5,090 bases of DNA from Victivallales bacterium (GTDB taxonomy: Bacteria; Verrucomicrobiota; Lentisphaeria; Oligosphaerales; Lenti-02). Where the stretch lies: contig JABGQJ010000170.1 of the NCBI GenBank assembly GCA_018648945.1, positions 7,326 to 12,415 of the forward strand, in the 5' to 3' direction. How positions within the stretch are numbered: position 1 is the first letter of the stretch; the number at the start of each line of letters is the position of its first letter. The translations under genes were made by a program, and so were the position numbers. Shown here in pieces: positions 1-4,978 of the stretch. A model generated the notes under the pieces. It was given only the letters and a program-made list of their open reading frames with translations, did no database searches and was not told the origin of the DNA.

Positions 1-92
1 TTGTGGGAGTTCCCCGCGAGGCGGAAGCAGTCTGCGGTGCTTAAGCGCCACTGGGATACTGTTGCCGGGGACCCAGTTTTCCGTCCACACTG
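1..92. other. Left-edge non-coding segment, possible end of a convergent gene
   Basis: This stretch lies downstream of the minus-strand amidohydrolase and holds no complete gene. On the plus strand one frame is open from the window edge (codons starting at position 3) and stops at the TAA at 42-44. It would end in V-G-V-P-R-E-A-E-A-V-C-G-A, so it could be the tail of a gene entering from the left, converging on the amidohydrolase. Thirteen codons are too few to judge. A 6-bp inverted repeat follows at 50-55 and 72-77 and runs directly into a T tract at 77-80, which fits a weak plus-strand terminator. The minus strand shows no T-tailed hairpin here, so the terminator of the amidohydrolase is not evident. 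Confidence 0.3.
50..80 (+). terminator. Weak candidate plus-strand terminator hairpin
   Basis: ACTGGG at 50-55 pairs with CCCAGT at 72-77 across a 16-nt loop, and the sequence continues as TTT to position 80. The stem is short and the loop is long, so it would be a poor intrinsic terminator. It sits just after the TAA at 42-44, where a terminator for a gene arriving from the left would be expected. In the opposite direction the stem is followed by GGCGC, so it would not stop minus-strand transcription of the amidohydrolase. Confidence 0.2.
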
Positions 93-1613
93 TCACCTCG
101 GGATGAACACGCCTGGGAGAGCGCCGGTGTGGGTGCCGTGGTCGAGCACGATCTCGCCGTTGACGATGACGAAATCGATCCCGACCGGGTACTGGTGCGG
201 GTCGGCGAAGGTCGCGCGGTCCGCGACGGTTTCCGGGTCGAAGACGGTGATGTCGGCGTGGGTGCCCGGGGTCAGAATGCCGCGACCGTGGATGCCCACC
301 CTGGCGGCGGGCAGGGACGTCATCTTCCGAACCGCCTCCTCCAGGGGAAAGAGCAGTCGCTCCCGGCAGTAGTGGGCGAGCACGCGCGGGAAGGTGCCGT
401 AGAGCCGGGGATGCGGGTGGCCGGCACCGAACTCGACGCTCCAGCCGTCCGAGGCGATTGCCGTGTGTTCGTAGGCCATGATCCGTTCCACGTCCGCCTC
501 GCACATGGAGTGGAAGATGCACATGGTGTCGCACGAGGCCGGGCGCTCGCCAGCCAGGTCCATGACAAATTCGGCCATGTCTGCGTAGGGGTCGGCCGCG
601 TCGCGCTCGACCGCGATGTCCGCGAACGTCTTTCCGGCGAGCTCCGGCCGGATCACGGAGGTCGCGATCGCGATCCGCTCGAGTTCGCCGCCATACACGT
701 TCTTGAGCAACGCGACCGCTTCCGCGCCCGCCCGAGACCGGGTGGACGCGTCCTGCAAGCGAGCGCGGGCTTCCGCATCACTGCCCGCACATACCCAGCG
801 TGGCAGGATGATCCCGATCCGCGCACACGAAGCGGTGTACGGGTATTGGTCCGGGCTGACGTCGATTCCTTCCGCGCGGGCGGCCTCGATGAGGGCGAGC
901 GTCTCCACGCTCCGTCCCCAATTGGCCAGGCCCGAGACCTTGTGGTGGGACACCTGGACCGGCAACCCACTCGCGCGGCCGACCTGAATCGCCTCCTTGA
1001 GGGCCGTGTCGATCCCGTCCCCCTCTGTCCGCATGTGGGTACTGTAGAACCCGCCGTAGGCCGCTGCCGTCTTCGCCAGTTCGGCCACTTCATCGGTGGT
1101 CGCGTAGCAGCCGGGCACATAGTAGAGCCCACTGCTGAACCCGATGGCCCCGCATTCCATGGCGGCGCGCACGAGGCGCTTCATCGCGTCGAGCTCGGCT
1201 GGGCTCGGCACCCGGTCTGCCTGATCCATGACGGCCAGGCGGATGGAGTTGTGCCCGATCATCATTGCCAGGTTCGGCCCGTCGGCGACGGCGTCCGGAA
1301 CGGCGAGGATGGCGGCGAGGTCAGTCGGACCAAAGCCGCAGTTGCCGCCGACCACGGTGGTCACGCCCTGTTGCAGATAGTTGATGGTCGCGTTGGCTCG
1401 GGAGTGTTTGGGGTCGAAGCCGCAGTGCGTGTGCAGGTCGATGAACCCCGGGCAGACCACCCGTCCGCTGGCCTCGATGCGTCTCGCCGCTTGCGCGTCG
1501 CGCAAGTCGCCGACCGCGTCAACCCGACCGTTGCTGACGCCGACGTCCGCCCGGCGGCGCGGGGTGCCGGTACCGTCGATAAGCGTACCGTTCTCAATGA
1601 TCAGGTCGAGCAT
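93..1613 (-). CDS. N-acyl-D-amino-acid deacylase family amidohydrolase
   Basis: This 506-aa protein is full length for the D-aminoacylase branch of the metal-dependent amidohydrolase superfamily. These cytoplasmic TIM-barrel enzymes hydrolyse the N-acyl bond of D-amino acids or related amides. An N-terminal beta-sandwich strand (LIIENGTLIDGTG, residues 4-16) precedes the metal motif DLHTHCGFD (H61, H63). The bridging-cysteine motif GNCGFG follows (C92), then STHMR (H193), VSHHK (H223/H224), DQYPY (255-259), and the probable catalytic aspartate in ASDGW (D389). The family C-terminus HPRLYGTFPRVL...TSLPA...GRGILTPGTHADITVFDP...VNG is intact. H193 and H223 lie 30 residues apart, as do the two histidine ligands of the characterised Alcaligenes enzyme. 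Canonical members read HTHDD; this one reads HTHCG, so substrate range may differ. The ATG is preceded by AAGGAG (1630-1625), 11 nt upstream. The gene is divergent from the cupin operon and has its own promoter. Family assignment is secure; the substrate is unknown, and dipeptidase or other amide substrates are possible. Confidence 0.93.
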   Translation of the reverse strand: MLDLIIENGTLIDGTGTPRRRADVGVSNGRVDAVGDLRDAQAARRIEASGRVVCPGFIDLHTHCGFDPKHSRANATINYLQQGVTTVVGGNCGFGPTDLAAILAVPDAVADGPNLAMMIGHNSIRLAVMDQADRVPSPAELDAMKRLVRAAMECGAIGFSSGLYYVPGCYATTDEVAELAKTAAAYGGFYSTHMRTEGDGIDTALKEAIQVGRASGLPVQVSHHKVSGLANWGRSVETLALIEAARAEGIDVSPDQYPYTASCARIGIILPRWVCAGSDAEARARLQDASTRSRAGAEAVALLKNVYGGELERIAIATSVIRPELAGKTFADIAVERDAADPYADMAEFVMDLAGERPASCDTMCIFHSMCEADVERIMAYEHTAIASDGWSVEFGAGHPHPRLYGTFPRVLAHYCRERLLFPLEEAVRKMTSLPAARVGIHGRGILTPGTHADITVFDPETVADRATFADPHQYPVGIDFVIVNGEIVLDHGTHTGALPGVFIPR

Positions 1614-1665
1614 GGACTTCGTCTCTCCTTGGTTTCTCGCGGGGGGCGTCGACAGGATGGTGGTG

Positions 1666-1693
1666 AAGCTATGTTTGGATGCGCCGCTGTCAA
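1666..1693 (-). promoter_or_regulatory. Sigma70-like promoter for the amidohydrolase
   Basis: Read on the minus strand there is a perfect -35 box TTGACA (1693-1688), a 16-bp spacer, and a weaker -10 box TAGCTT (1671-1666, three of six consensus bases). Transcription would start near 1659, giving a leader of about 45 nt that contains the AAGGAG site. The perfect -35 and good spacing support the call; the poor -10 weakens it and suggests activator dependence. Confidence 0.45.
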
Positions 1694-1711
1694 GTTCCTC
1701 GCCAAGGATGA

Positions 1712-1723
1712 CGCTGGCCAGCG
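1712..1723. promoter_or_regulatory. Perfect 12-bp palindrome, candidate operator
   Basis: CGCTGGCCAGCG reads identically on both strands with no central spacer, and the symmetry ends at position 1711/1724. It lies between the two divergent -35 boxes, 18 bp from the minus-strand one and 30 bp from the plus-strand one. A dimeric regulator bound here could act on both promoters. The half-site is not one I can tie to a named family. A GC-rich 12-mer palindrome can occur by chance, so the position is the main support. Confidence 0.4.
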
Positions 1724-1753
1724 ATTTCCACGATGGCGGAGCAGTCCTTCGCG

Positions 1754-1782
1754 TTGACCCCGGGTCGGCGGGCGTATAGAGT
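1754..1782 (+). promoter_or_regulatory. Sigma70-like promoter for the cupin operon
   Basis: The -35 box TTGACC (1754-1759) matches five of six consensus bases. The -10 is either TATAGA (1775-1780, 15-bp spacer) or the overlapping TAGAGT (1777-1782, 17-bp spacer), each with four of six matches. Transcription would begin about 1787-1790, leaving a leader of about 30 nt before the ATG at 1819. Confidence 0.5.
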
Positions 1783-1808
1783 CAGCCATTCCCCCTTCCA
1801 GTGACCTC

Positions 1809-1812
1809 GGAG
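1809..1812 (+). promoter_or_regulatory. Ribosome-binding site that sets the cupin start
   Basis: GGAG lies 6 nt before the ATG at 1819. An in-frame GTG at 1801 has only a pyrimidine-rich stretch in front of it, and it would place this GGAG inside the coding region. The ATG is therefore preferred. Confidence 0.7.
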
Positions 1813-1818
1813 AAACGC

Positions 1819-2175
1819 ATGACCACGCTGCACAAGTCCCGAGCCGCCATGCCTGCGCGTCCCGTTGCCGGGTGCCACGACGGGGTCGGGGAAATTGATT
1901 GGGTGGGGGTACTCGGCGGGGAGGATCTGGCGGGCAGGCACCTGCGCTTCTTCCACGACGATGTGCTGCCGCCTGGCACGTCCATCGGCATCCACCGCCA
2001 CAGTGATGACGAGGAGTACTACTACATCCTCTCCGGTCAGGGGGTGATGACTCTCGATGGCAAGAGACACCAGGTGGCCCCCGGCGACATCACTGCCGTT
2101 TTCCCCGGCGGCGAGCACGGCCTGGAGAACACGGGCGACACTGACCTTCGGGTGCTGGTCATCAGCGCCTCCTAA
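1819..2175 (+). CDS. Single-domain cupin protein
   Basis: This 118-aa protein is a small one-domain beta-barrel cupin. Both family motifs are intact. Motif 1 is G-X5-H-X-H-X4-E-X6-G with G53, H59, H61, E66 and G73. Motif 2 is G-X5-P-X-G-X2-H-X3-N with G89, P96, G98, H100 and N104. H59, H61, E66 and H100 form a complete metal site. Cupins of this size may be isomerases, dioxygenases, lyases or ligand-binding proteins, so the reaction cannot be assigned; the acidic-tyrosine run after H61 (DDEEYYYIL) is common in small sugar- or small-molecule-binding cupins. There is no signal peptide. It is the first gene of an operon, its TAA lies 14 bp before the next ATG, and it is read from the promoter at about 1754-1782. 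The family is certain; the role is unknown. Confidence 0.93.
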   Translation: MTTLHKSRAAMPARPVAGCHDGVGEIDWVGVLGGEDLAGRHLRFFHDDVLPPGTSIGIHRHSDDEEYYYILSGQGVMTLDGKRHQVAPGDITAVFPGGEHGLENTGDTDLRVLVISAS

Positions 2176-2178
2176 ATC

Positions 2179-2186
2179 AGGAGAGG
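2179..2186 (+). promoter_or_regulatory. Strong ribosome-binding site of the URO-D-like gene
   Basis: AGGAGAGG occupies most of the 14-bp gap between the cupin stop (2173-2175) and the ATG at 2190. It is the best Shine-Dalgarno match inside the operon and suggests that this gene is well translated. Confidence 0.75.
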
Positions 2187-2189
2187 AAC

Positions 2190-3293
2190 ATGCGGAACCG
2201 CGAACGGATCGAACGGACCTTGCGCCAGCAGCCGGTGGACCGCTTCCCTGTCTGGCAGAAGATGGCCAACCGCACCTGGCAGAATGCCCAGCCGGAGCCC
2301 TATTGCTCCATGGGCGCGGTGGAACTGCTCCAAGCCGCCGACAGCGACGTGATGGTCGGTTGTGGCATGCCTGGTCAGGCCCTCGCCACGAAGCGGCCCC
2401 ATGTCACCGTGCGCGTCGAGAACGAACCCGGGCTGCGTCGCACCCTCTTCGACACGCCGGACGGGACGCTGGCGGGCGAGGAGTCGCACGACCCGTTCAC
2501 CCAGTCTTGGCACCCCACCATGTTCTGTGCGGCAACCACCGAGCAGTTCCAGGCGCTGCGGTGGTTCTACACGGATACGGAGTATTGCGTGGATGCCGAC
2601 CAGGCCCAGGTCGGCCACGATCGCCAACGCCGACTGGCGGAGCAGGATATCTACACGTCCTCGGGCGTCGGTCCCGGCCCGCTGATGAACCTGATCGAGC
2701 ACATGTGCGGCCCGGAGAGCTGTGTGTTCCACATGTTCGACACCCCGGAGCTCTTTGCCGAGGTGTTGGGGCTGATGCACCAGGACCGGCTGCGCCACCT
2801 GCGCGCCACGCTTCCGCACTGTCCAGCCGATACTTTCTGGCTGACCGAGAACACCTCCACCAGTCTGATCAGCCCCGACATGTTTCGCCGCTTCAGCATG
2901 CCCCATCTGGCCGAGCATGGGCAGCTGGTGTTGGACCACGGCATCATCCCCGTCCACCACATGTGCGGTACGCTGAATGCGTTGCTGGAGGACATCGATA
3001 CGCTCCCGGCGCTGGTCAACGAGGCCTACACCACGTATCCCTTGGGCAATGTGTCGCTGGCCGAAGGGCGCACCCGCATGCCCTCCAAGGCGTTGATCGG
3101 CGGCACCAATGCCACGCTCTGGCTGGAGCCGGTGGAGACCATCGTCCAGACGGTGGTCGAGGATCTTCAGCAATGCCCCGACGTGCGCGGGATCTTCCTG
3201 AGCAGCGCGGGCGTGCTTCCCGCTCCCGCGAGCTTCGAGAAGACTCGGGCGGTCAACCACGCCCTTCGTGCGCTCAACCCCGCGGACTTCTGA
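2190..3293 (+). CDS. URO-D superfamily protein, MtaA/CmuA-like
   Basis: This 367-aa cytoplasmic protein has the uroporphyrinogen-decarboxylase (URO-D) fold, a TIM barrel shared by HemE and by cobalamin-dependent methyltransferases such as MtaA and CmuA. It is not a normal HemE: where HemE has PVWFMRQAGR it reads PVWQKMANR (20-28), losing the porphyrin-binding arginine pattern. Family blocks visible are RERIERTLRQQPVDRFPVW (4-22), TENTSTSLISPDMFRRF (219-235), the metal-type motif HHMCG (H257, C259), LGNVSLAEG (285-293) and GGTNATLW (304-311). Zinc methyltransferases use His-X-Cys plus a later Cys in a C-terminal Gly-Cys segment. Here that segment reads FLSSAGVLPAP (336-346), so the third ligand appears to be replaced by Ala340. 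No corrinoid protein or reactivase is nearby. It sits between the cupin and the SGNH esterase. A methyl- or C1-group role is possible, but the activity is unknown and the metal site may be incomplete. Confidence 0.9.
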   Translation: MRNRERIERTLRQQPVDRFPVWQKMANRTWQNAQPEPYCSMGAVELLQAADSDVMVGCGMPGQALATKRPHVTVRVENEPGLRRTLFDTPDGTLAGEESHDPFTQSWHPTMFCAATTEQFQALRWFYTDTEYCVDADQAQVGHDRQRRLAEQDIYTSSGVGPGPLMNLIEHMCGPESCVFHMFDTPELFAEVLGLMHQDRLRHLRATLPHCPADTFWLTENTSTSLISPDMFRRFSMPHLAEHGQLVLDHGIIPVHHMCGTLNALLEDIDTLPALVNEAYTTYPLGNVSLAEGRTRMPSKALIGGTNATLWLEPVETIVQTVVEDLQQCPDVRGIFLSSAGVLPAPASFEKTRAVNHALRALNPADF

Positions 3294-3295
3294 GG
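3292..3295 (+). promoter_or_regulatory. Ribosome-binding site that sets the SGNH esterase start
   Basis: GAGG overlaps the TGA of the upstream gene (3291-3293) and lies 5 nt before the ATG at 3301. An in-frame GTG at 3268 would add 11 residues before the GDS motif, would overlap the upstream gene by 26 bp and has no comparable site. The ATG puts the catalytic GDSI near residue 10, the usual place in cytoplasmic SGNH enzymes. Confidence 0.65.
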
Positions 3296-3300
3296 CCCCC

Positions 3301-3939
3301 ATGGCTACCACCTTTGTGTTCCAGGGCGATTCCATCACCGACGGCGCGCGTGGTCGCAGCGAGGACAAGAACCACATCCTCGGTCACGGGTACGTGTTTC
3401 TCATCGCCGCCCAGCTCGGCGCGCGTCTCGCGGAACAGCAGCCTATGTTCCACAACCGGGGGGTCAGCGGCAACCGAGTCGTGGATGTCTACGCCCGCTG
3501 GGAAGAGGACGCCCTGGCCTTGGCCCCCGATGTCCTGAGCATCCTGGTCGGCATCAACGGTGCGCCGACCCCGTCGCGGGGCAGCCGCGGGATTGCCGTG
3601 CCCAAGTTTGAGACGGTCTACCGGCTGATGCTGGACGAGGCCATGGCCCGGAATCCCGCATTGCGGGTCGTGCTCTGCGATCCCTTCGTCCTGCCTGTCG
3701 GCGCCCGCCAGGAGCATTGGCGAGACTGGGAGCGGGAAGTCTGTGCTCGCCGCGAGGTCGTGGCCCGCTTGGCCGAGGAGTATGGGGCCGCCCGTGTTTG
3801 CTGCCAGGACGTCTTCGACCAAGTTCTCGAACGAGCGCCTGCCGAATACTGGCTCTGGGACGGTGTGCATCCCACGTGGGCCGGGCACCAACTCCTTGCC
3901 GACGCCTGGCTCGCTGCCTTCAGTCTGGCCCCTTCATGA
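3301..3939 (+). CDS. SGNH/GDSL-type esterase
   Basis: This 212-aa protein is an SGNH-fold hydrolase of usual single-domain length; the fold cleaves ester bonds such as O-acetyl groups on sugars or short acyl esters. Block I is FVFQGDSITDG with nucleophile Ser11. Block II is HNRGVSGNRV (51-60) with the oxyanion glycine. Block III is SILVGING (80-87) with Asn86. Block V is DGVHPTWAGH (187-196) with Asp187 and His190. The catalytic triad and oxyanion residues are therefore present. Block III is unusual: the common G-X-N-D reads G-I-N-G, followed by APTPSRGSRG, so the loop beside the active site is altered. DPFVLPVG (127-134) and the second tryptophan region (EHWRDWERE) match the bacterial subgroup that includes many carbohydrate-linked esterases. 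No signal peptide is visible, so it probably acts in the cytoplasm. It is the last gene of the operon, 7 bp after the URO-D-like gene and translationally close to it. The substrate is unknown. Confidence 0.93.
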   Translation: MATTFVFQGDSITDGARGRSEDKNHILGHGYVFLIAAQLGARLAEQQPMFHNRGVSGNRVVDVYARWEEDALALAPDVLSILVGINGAPTPSRGSRGIAVPKFETVYRLMLDEAMARNPALRVVLCDPFVLPVGARQEHWRDWEREVCARREVVARLAEEYGAARVCCQDVFDQVLERAPAEYWLWDGVHPTWAGHQLLADAWLAAFSLAPS

Positions 3940-3971
3940 ACCATCTGCCGGAACCCCGTCGCGCGCAGTCT

Positions 3972-3993
3972 CGTGGCCCTCAACCAGGGCACG
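3972..3993 (+). terminator. Stem-loop after the esterase operon, no T tract
   Basis: CGT (3972-3974), a bulged G, and GCCCT (3976-3980) pair with AGGGC (3986-3990) and ACG (3991-3993) around a CAACC loop. That gives eight base pairs with one bulge, starting 33 nt after the esterase stop codon. The sequence downstream is GC-rich with no T run, so it is not a classical intrinsic terminator. It could stabilise the 3' end of the mRNA or act with Rho. Confidence 0.35.
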
Positions 3994-4098
3994 GAGGCCG
4001 TAGCGGGTTGGCGCGGACGGTGGCGGGTCCTGCCCTTATCCAGGCCACGGCGTGTATCTTCCAGCTCCGCTTGGTGGTGCAACGGATTCGGAGCGAGT

Positions 4099-4269
4099 AT
4101 GGTGTGGCAGTTTTTCAGGTTTCTCTTGTGGGTCCTGGGCAAATGCCCCTGCGGGCGCGAGAGAAGCGGACGAGCGGTTTGCGGACAGAGAGGGTGCACC
4201 AAGTGCTATGCCAGGACGACTGTCCAGAGACGGCTATCATCGTTGAGTCGGGAAATGCAGGAACAGTAA
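4099..4269 (+). CDS. Possible small cysteine-rich membrane-anchored protein
   Basis: This is a doubtful 56-aa ORF. The ATG at 4099 has GGAG (4090-4093) 5 nt upstream, and the TAA (4267-4269) lies 12 bp before the pseudopilin ATG and touches its ribosome-binding site. The N-terminus is short and hydrophobic (VWQFFRFLLWVLG, residues 2-14). Five cysteines follow in the pattern C-X-C-X9-C-X4-C-X2-C (C16, C18, C28, C33, C36), then a basic and polar tail. Against it, AGA arginine codons occur three times although the neighbouring genes rarely use them, and the hydrophobic stretch is too short for a confident membrane span. I do not recognise a family. It may simply be leader sequence of the next gene. 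Confidence 0.2.
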   Translation: MVWQFFRFLLWVLGKCPCGRERSGRAVCGQRGCTKCYARTTVQRRLSSLSREMQEQ

Positions 4270-4273
4270 GGAG
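4268..4273 (+). promoter_or_regulatory. Ribosome-binding site of the pseudopilin-like gene
   Basis: AAGGAG ends 8 nt before the ATG at 4282. The strong match at ideal spacing fixes the start, which is also the start that gives the short basic leader expected of a prepilin. Confidence 0.8.
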
Positions 4274-4281
4274 CCTCCCCC

Positions 4282-4938
4282 ATGTTGAGACAGCGCAGAT
4301 TCACACTGATCGAGTTGCTGGTTGTGATCGCGATCATCGCGATCCTCGCGTCCATGCTTCTGCCCGCCCTTAGTCAGGCCCGCGAGAAGGCGCGCTCCAT
4401 CAGTTGCGTCTCGAACCTGAAGCAGATCTCCCTTGGTGCCCTGATGTATGCCGACGACTCCGGGGAGTACATCCCGGCCTGCCGCATGCCACCGGGCGGC
4501 GCCGTCTGGTGGTACCAGCTCCTTTACCCCCATCTCAGTGGTGATTTCCTCACGAACAATGTCTGGCGCTGCCCCTCTCTTGGCTCTCCTAGTGTCGCCT
4601 ACCCCGACTATGGCTGGAACTACTGCGGCTGGAACAATACTTCGACGCAGTGGGGCCTCGGCTACATCGAGGGACACGCCACCGCCACGACCGAGCGCGG
4701 CGGTGCCGTGACACTCGGCACGATCCAGGATCCGTCCAACATGTTCATGATGGGAGATCGGCGCGTAAGCGGCCCAGGTCCCTACTTCGGACCTCCGGGA
4801 ATGAGCCCCAACTACGTGCCGTCCACCCACGGCGAGGGTGCCAATGCAGCCTACATCGATGGTCATGTCAGCTACATGCGGTGGTCCCAGCTTACCAGTC
4901 CCAGTACCCTTCCGTCCTGGACCAAGAGGGATGACTAG
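4282..4938 (+). CDS. Prepilin-type N-terminal domain, H-X9-DG pseudopilin-like protein
   Basis: This 218-aa protein starts with a short basic leader (MLRQRR), followed by FTLIELLVV and a hydrophobic helix to about residue 30. Glu11 is the fifth residue after the probable cleavage point between Arg6 and Phe7, as in type IV pilins and type II secretion pseudopilins. The residue before the cut is Arg, not the usual Gly; basic residues are frequent here in Lentisphaerota-type proteins, so it may still be processed by a divergent prepilin peptidase. An amphipathic stretch [18 protein letters not shown] (31-48) follows, as in the DUF1559-like group, then a Trp/Tyr/Gly-rich domain. Four cysteines (C42, C67, C97, C115) could form disulfides outside the inner membrane. 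The C-terminal signature H183-X9-D193-G194 is the processing-associated H-X9-DG motif. No secretion ATPase or peptidase gene is adjacent, so it is an orphan copy, as is common where dozens of paralogues exist. Its surface role is not established. Confidence 0.93.
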   Translation: MLRQRRFTLIELLVVIAIIAILASMLLPALSQAREKARSISCVSNLKQISLGALMYADDSGEYIPACRMPPGGAVWWYQLLYPHLSGDFLTNNVWRCPSLGSPSVAYPDYGWNYCGWNNTSTQWGLGYIEGHATATTERGGAVTLGTIQDPSNMFMMGDRRVSGPGPYFGPPGMSPNYVPSTHGEGANAAYIDGHVSYMRWSQLTSPSTLPSWTKRDD

Positions 4939-4978
4939 CTCCGCTCCGATGGCGCGGAAGTAGACCTGCTGGAGAGCC

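Larger units (their letters stand above)
1614..1818. promoter_or_regulatory. Divergent control region
   Basis: This 205-bp spacer separates two head-to-head transcription units. It contains one sigma70-like promoter in each direction, with the -35 boxes facing away from a shared 60-bp centre (1694-1753). A perfect 12-bp palindrome lies in that centre. This layout is typical of divergent genes controlled together by one DNA-binding regulator. No regulator gene is present in the window. The long open frames that cross this spacer are shadows with no ribosome-binding sites. Confidence 0.6.
3940..4281. other. 342-bp intergenic region before the pseudopilin-like gene
   Basis: No well-supported gene lies here. 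The first part holds a bulged stem-loop (3972-3993) and a second interrupted inverted repeat (GTGG/CCTG at 4020-4032 with CAGG/CCAC at 4041-4048), which may mark the end of the esterase operon. A further 6-bp inverted repeat (4064-4069 with 4089-4094) is not followed closely by a T tract. The second half contains a weak 56-codon ORF (4099-4269). TATCAT at 4235-4240 resembles a -10 box about 42 nt before the pseudopilin ATG, but no good -35 box is found at the right distance. The longer plus-strand frames crossing the region lack ribosome-binding sites. Confidence 0.5.

Noticed and set aside
129..1757. Plus-strand open frame of 542 codons antisense to the amidohydrolase
   Set aside because: It is a GC-rich shadow of the minus-strand gene, with low-complexity Arg/Gly/Val/Asp composition and no family motifs. 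The minus-strand product has all the amidohydrolase motifs.
2190..3293. Annotation as HemE, the haem-pathway uroporphyrinogen decarboxylase
   Set aside because: The MRQAGR arginine motif is replaced by QKMANR, a His-X-Cys site is present, and there are no haem genes nearby.
2172..3377. Minus-strand open frame of 401 codons opposite the URO-D-like gene
   Set aside because: It covers the URO-D-like gene end to end with no recognisable domain and no ribosome-binding site. The plus strand has clear motifs and operon spacing.
2057..3538. Plus-strand open frame of 493 codons crossing three genes
   Set aside because: It runs out of frame through the cupin, URO-D-like and esterase genes and has Pro/Arg/Ala-rich shadow composition.
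4235..4240. TATCAT as the -10 box of a pseudopilin promoter
   Set aside because: There is no reasonable -35 box 15-18 bp upstream, so it is mentioned only in the intergenic description.
3717..4373. Plus-strand frame of 218 codons bridging the esterase and the pseudopilin
   Set aside because: It overlaps both real genes in another frame, has no ribosome-binding site and shows no domain.
4940..4958. TCCGC/GCGGA inverted repeat after the pseudopilin stop, as a terminator
   Set aside because: The stem is five base pairs with a nine-base loop and no following T run, which is too weak to call.
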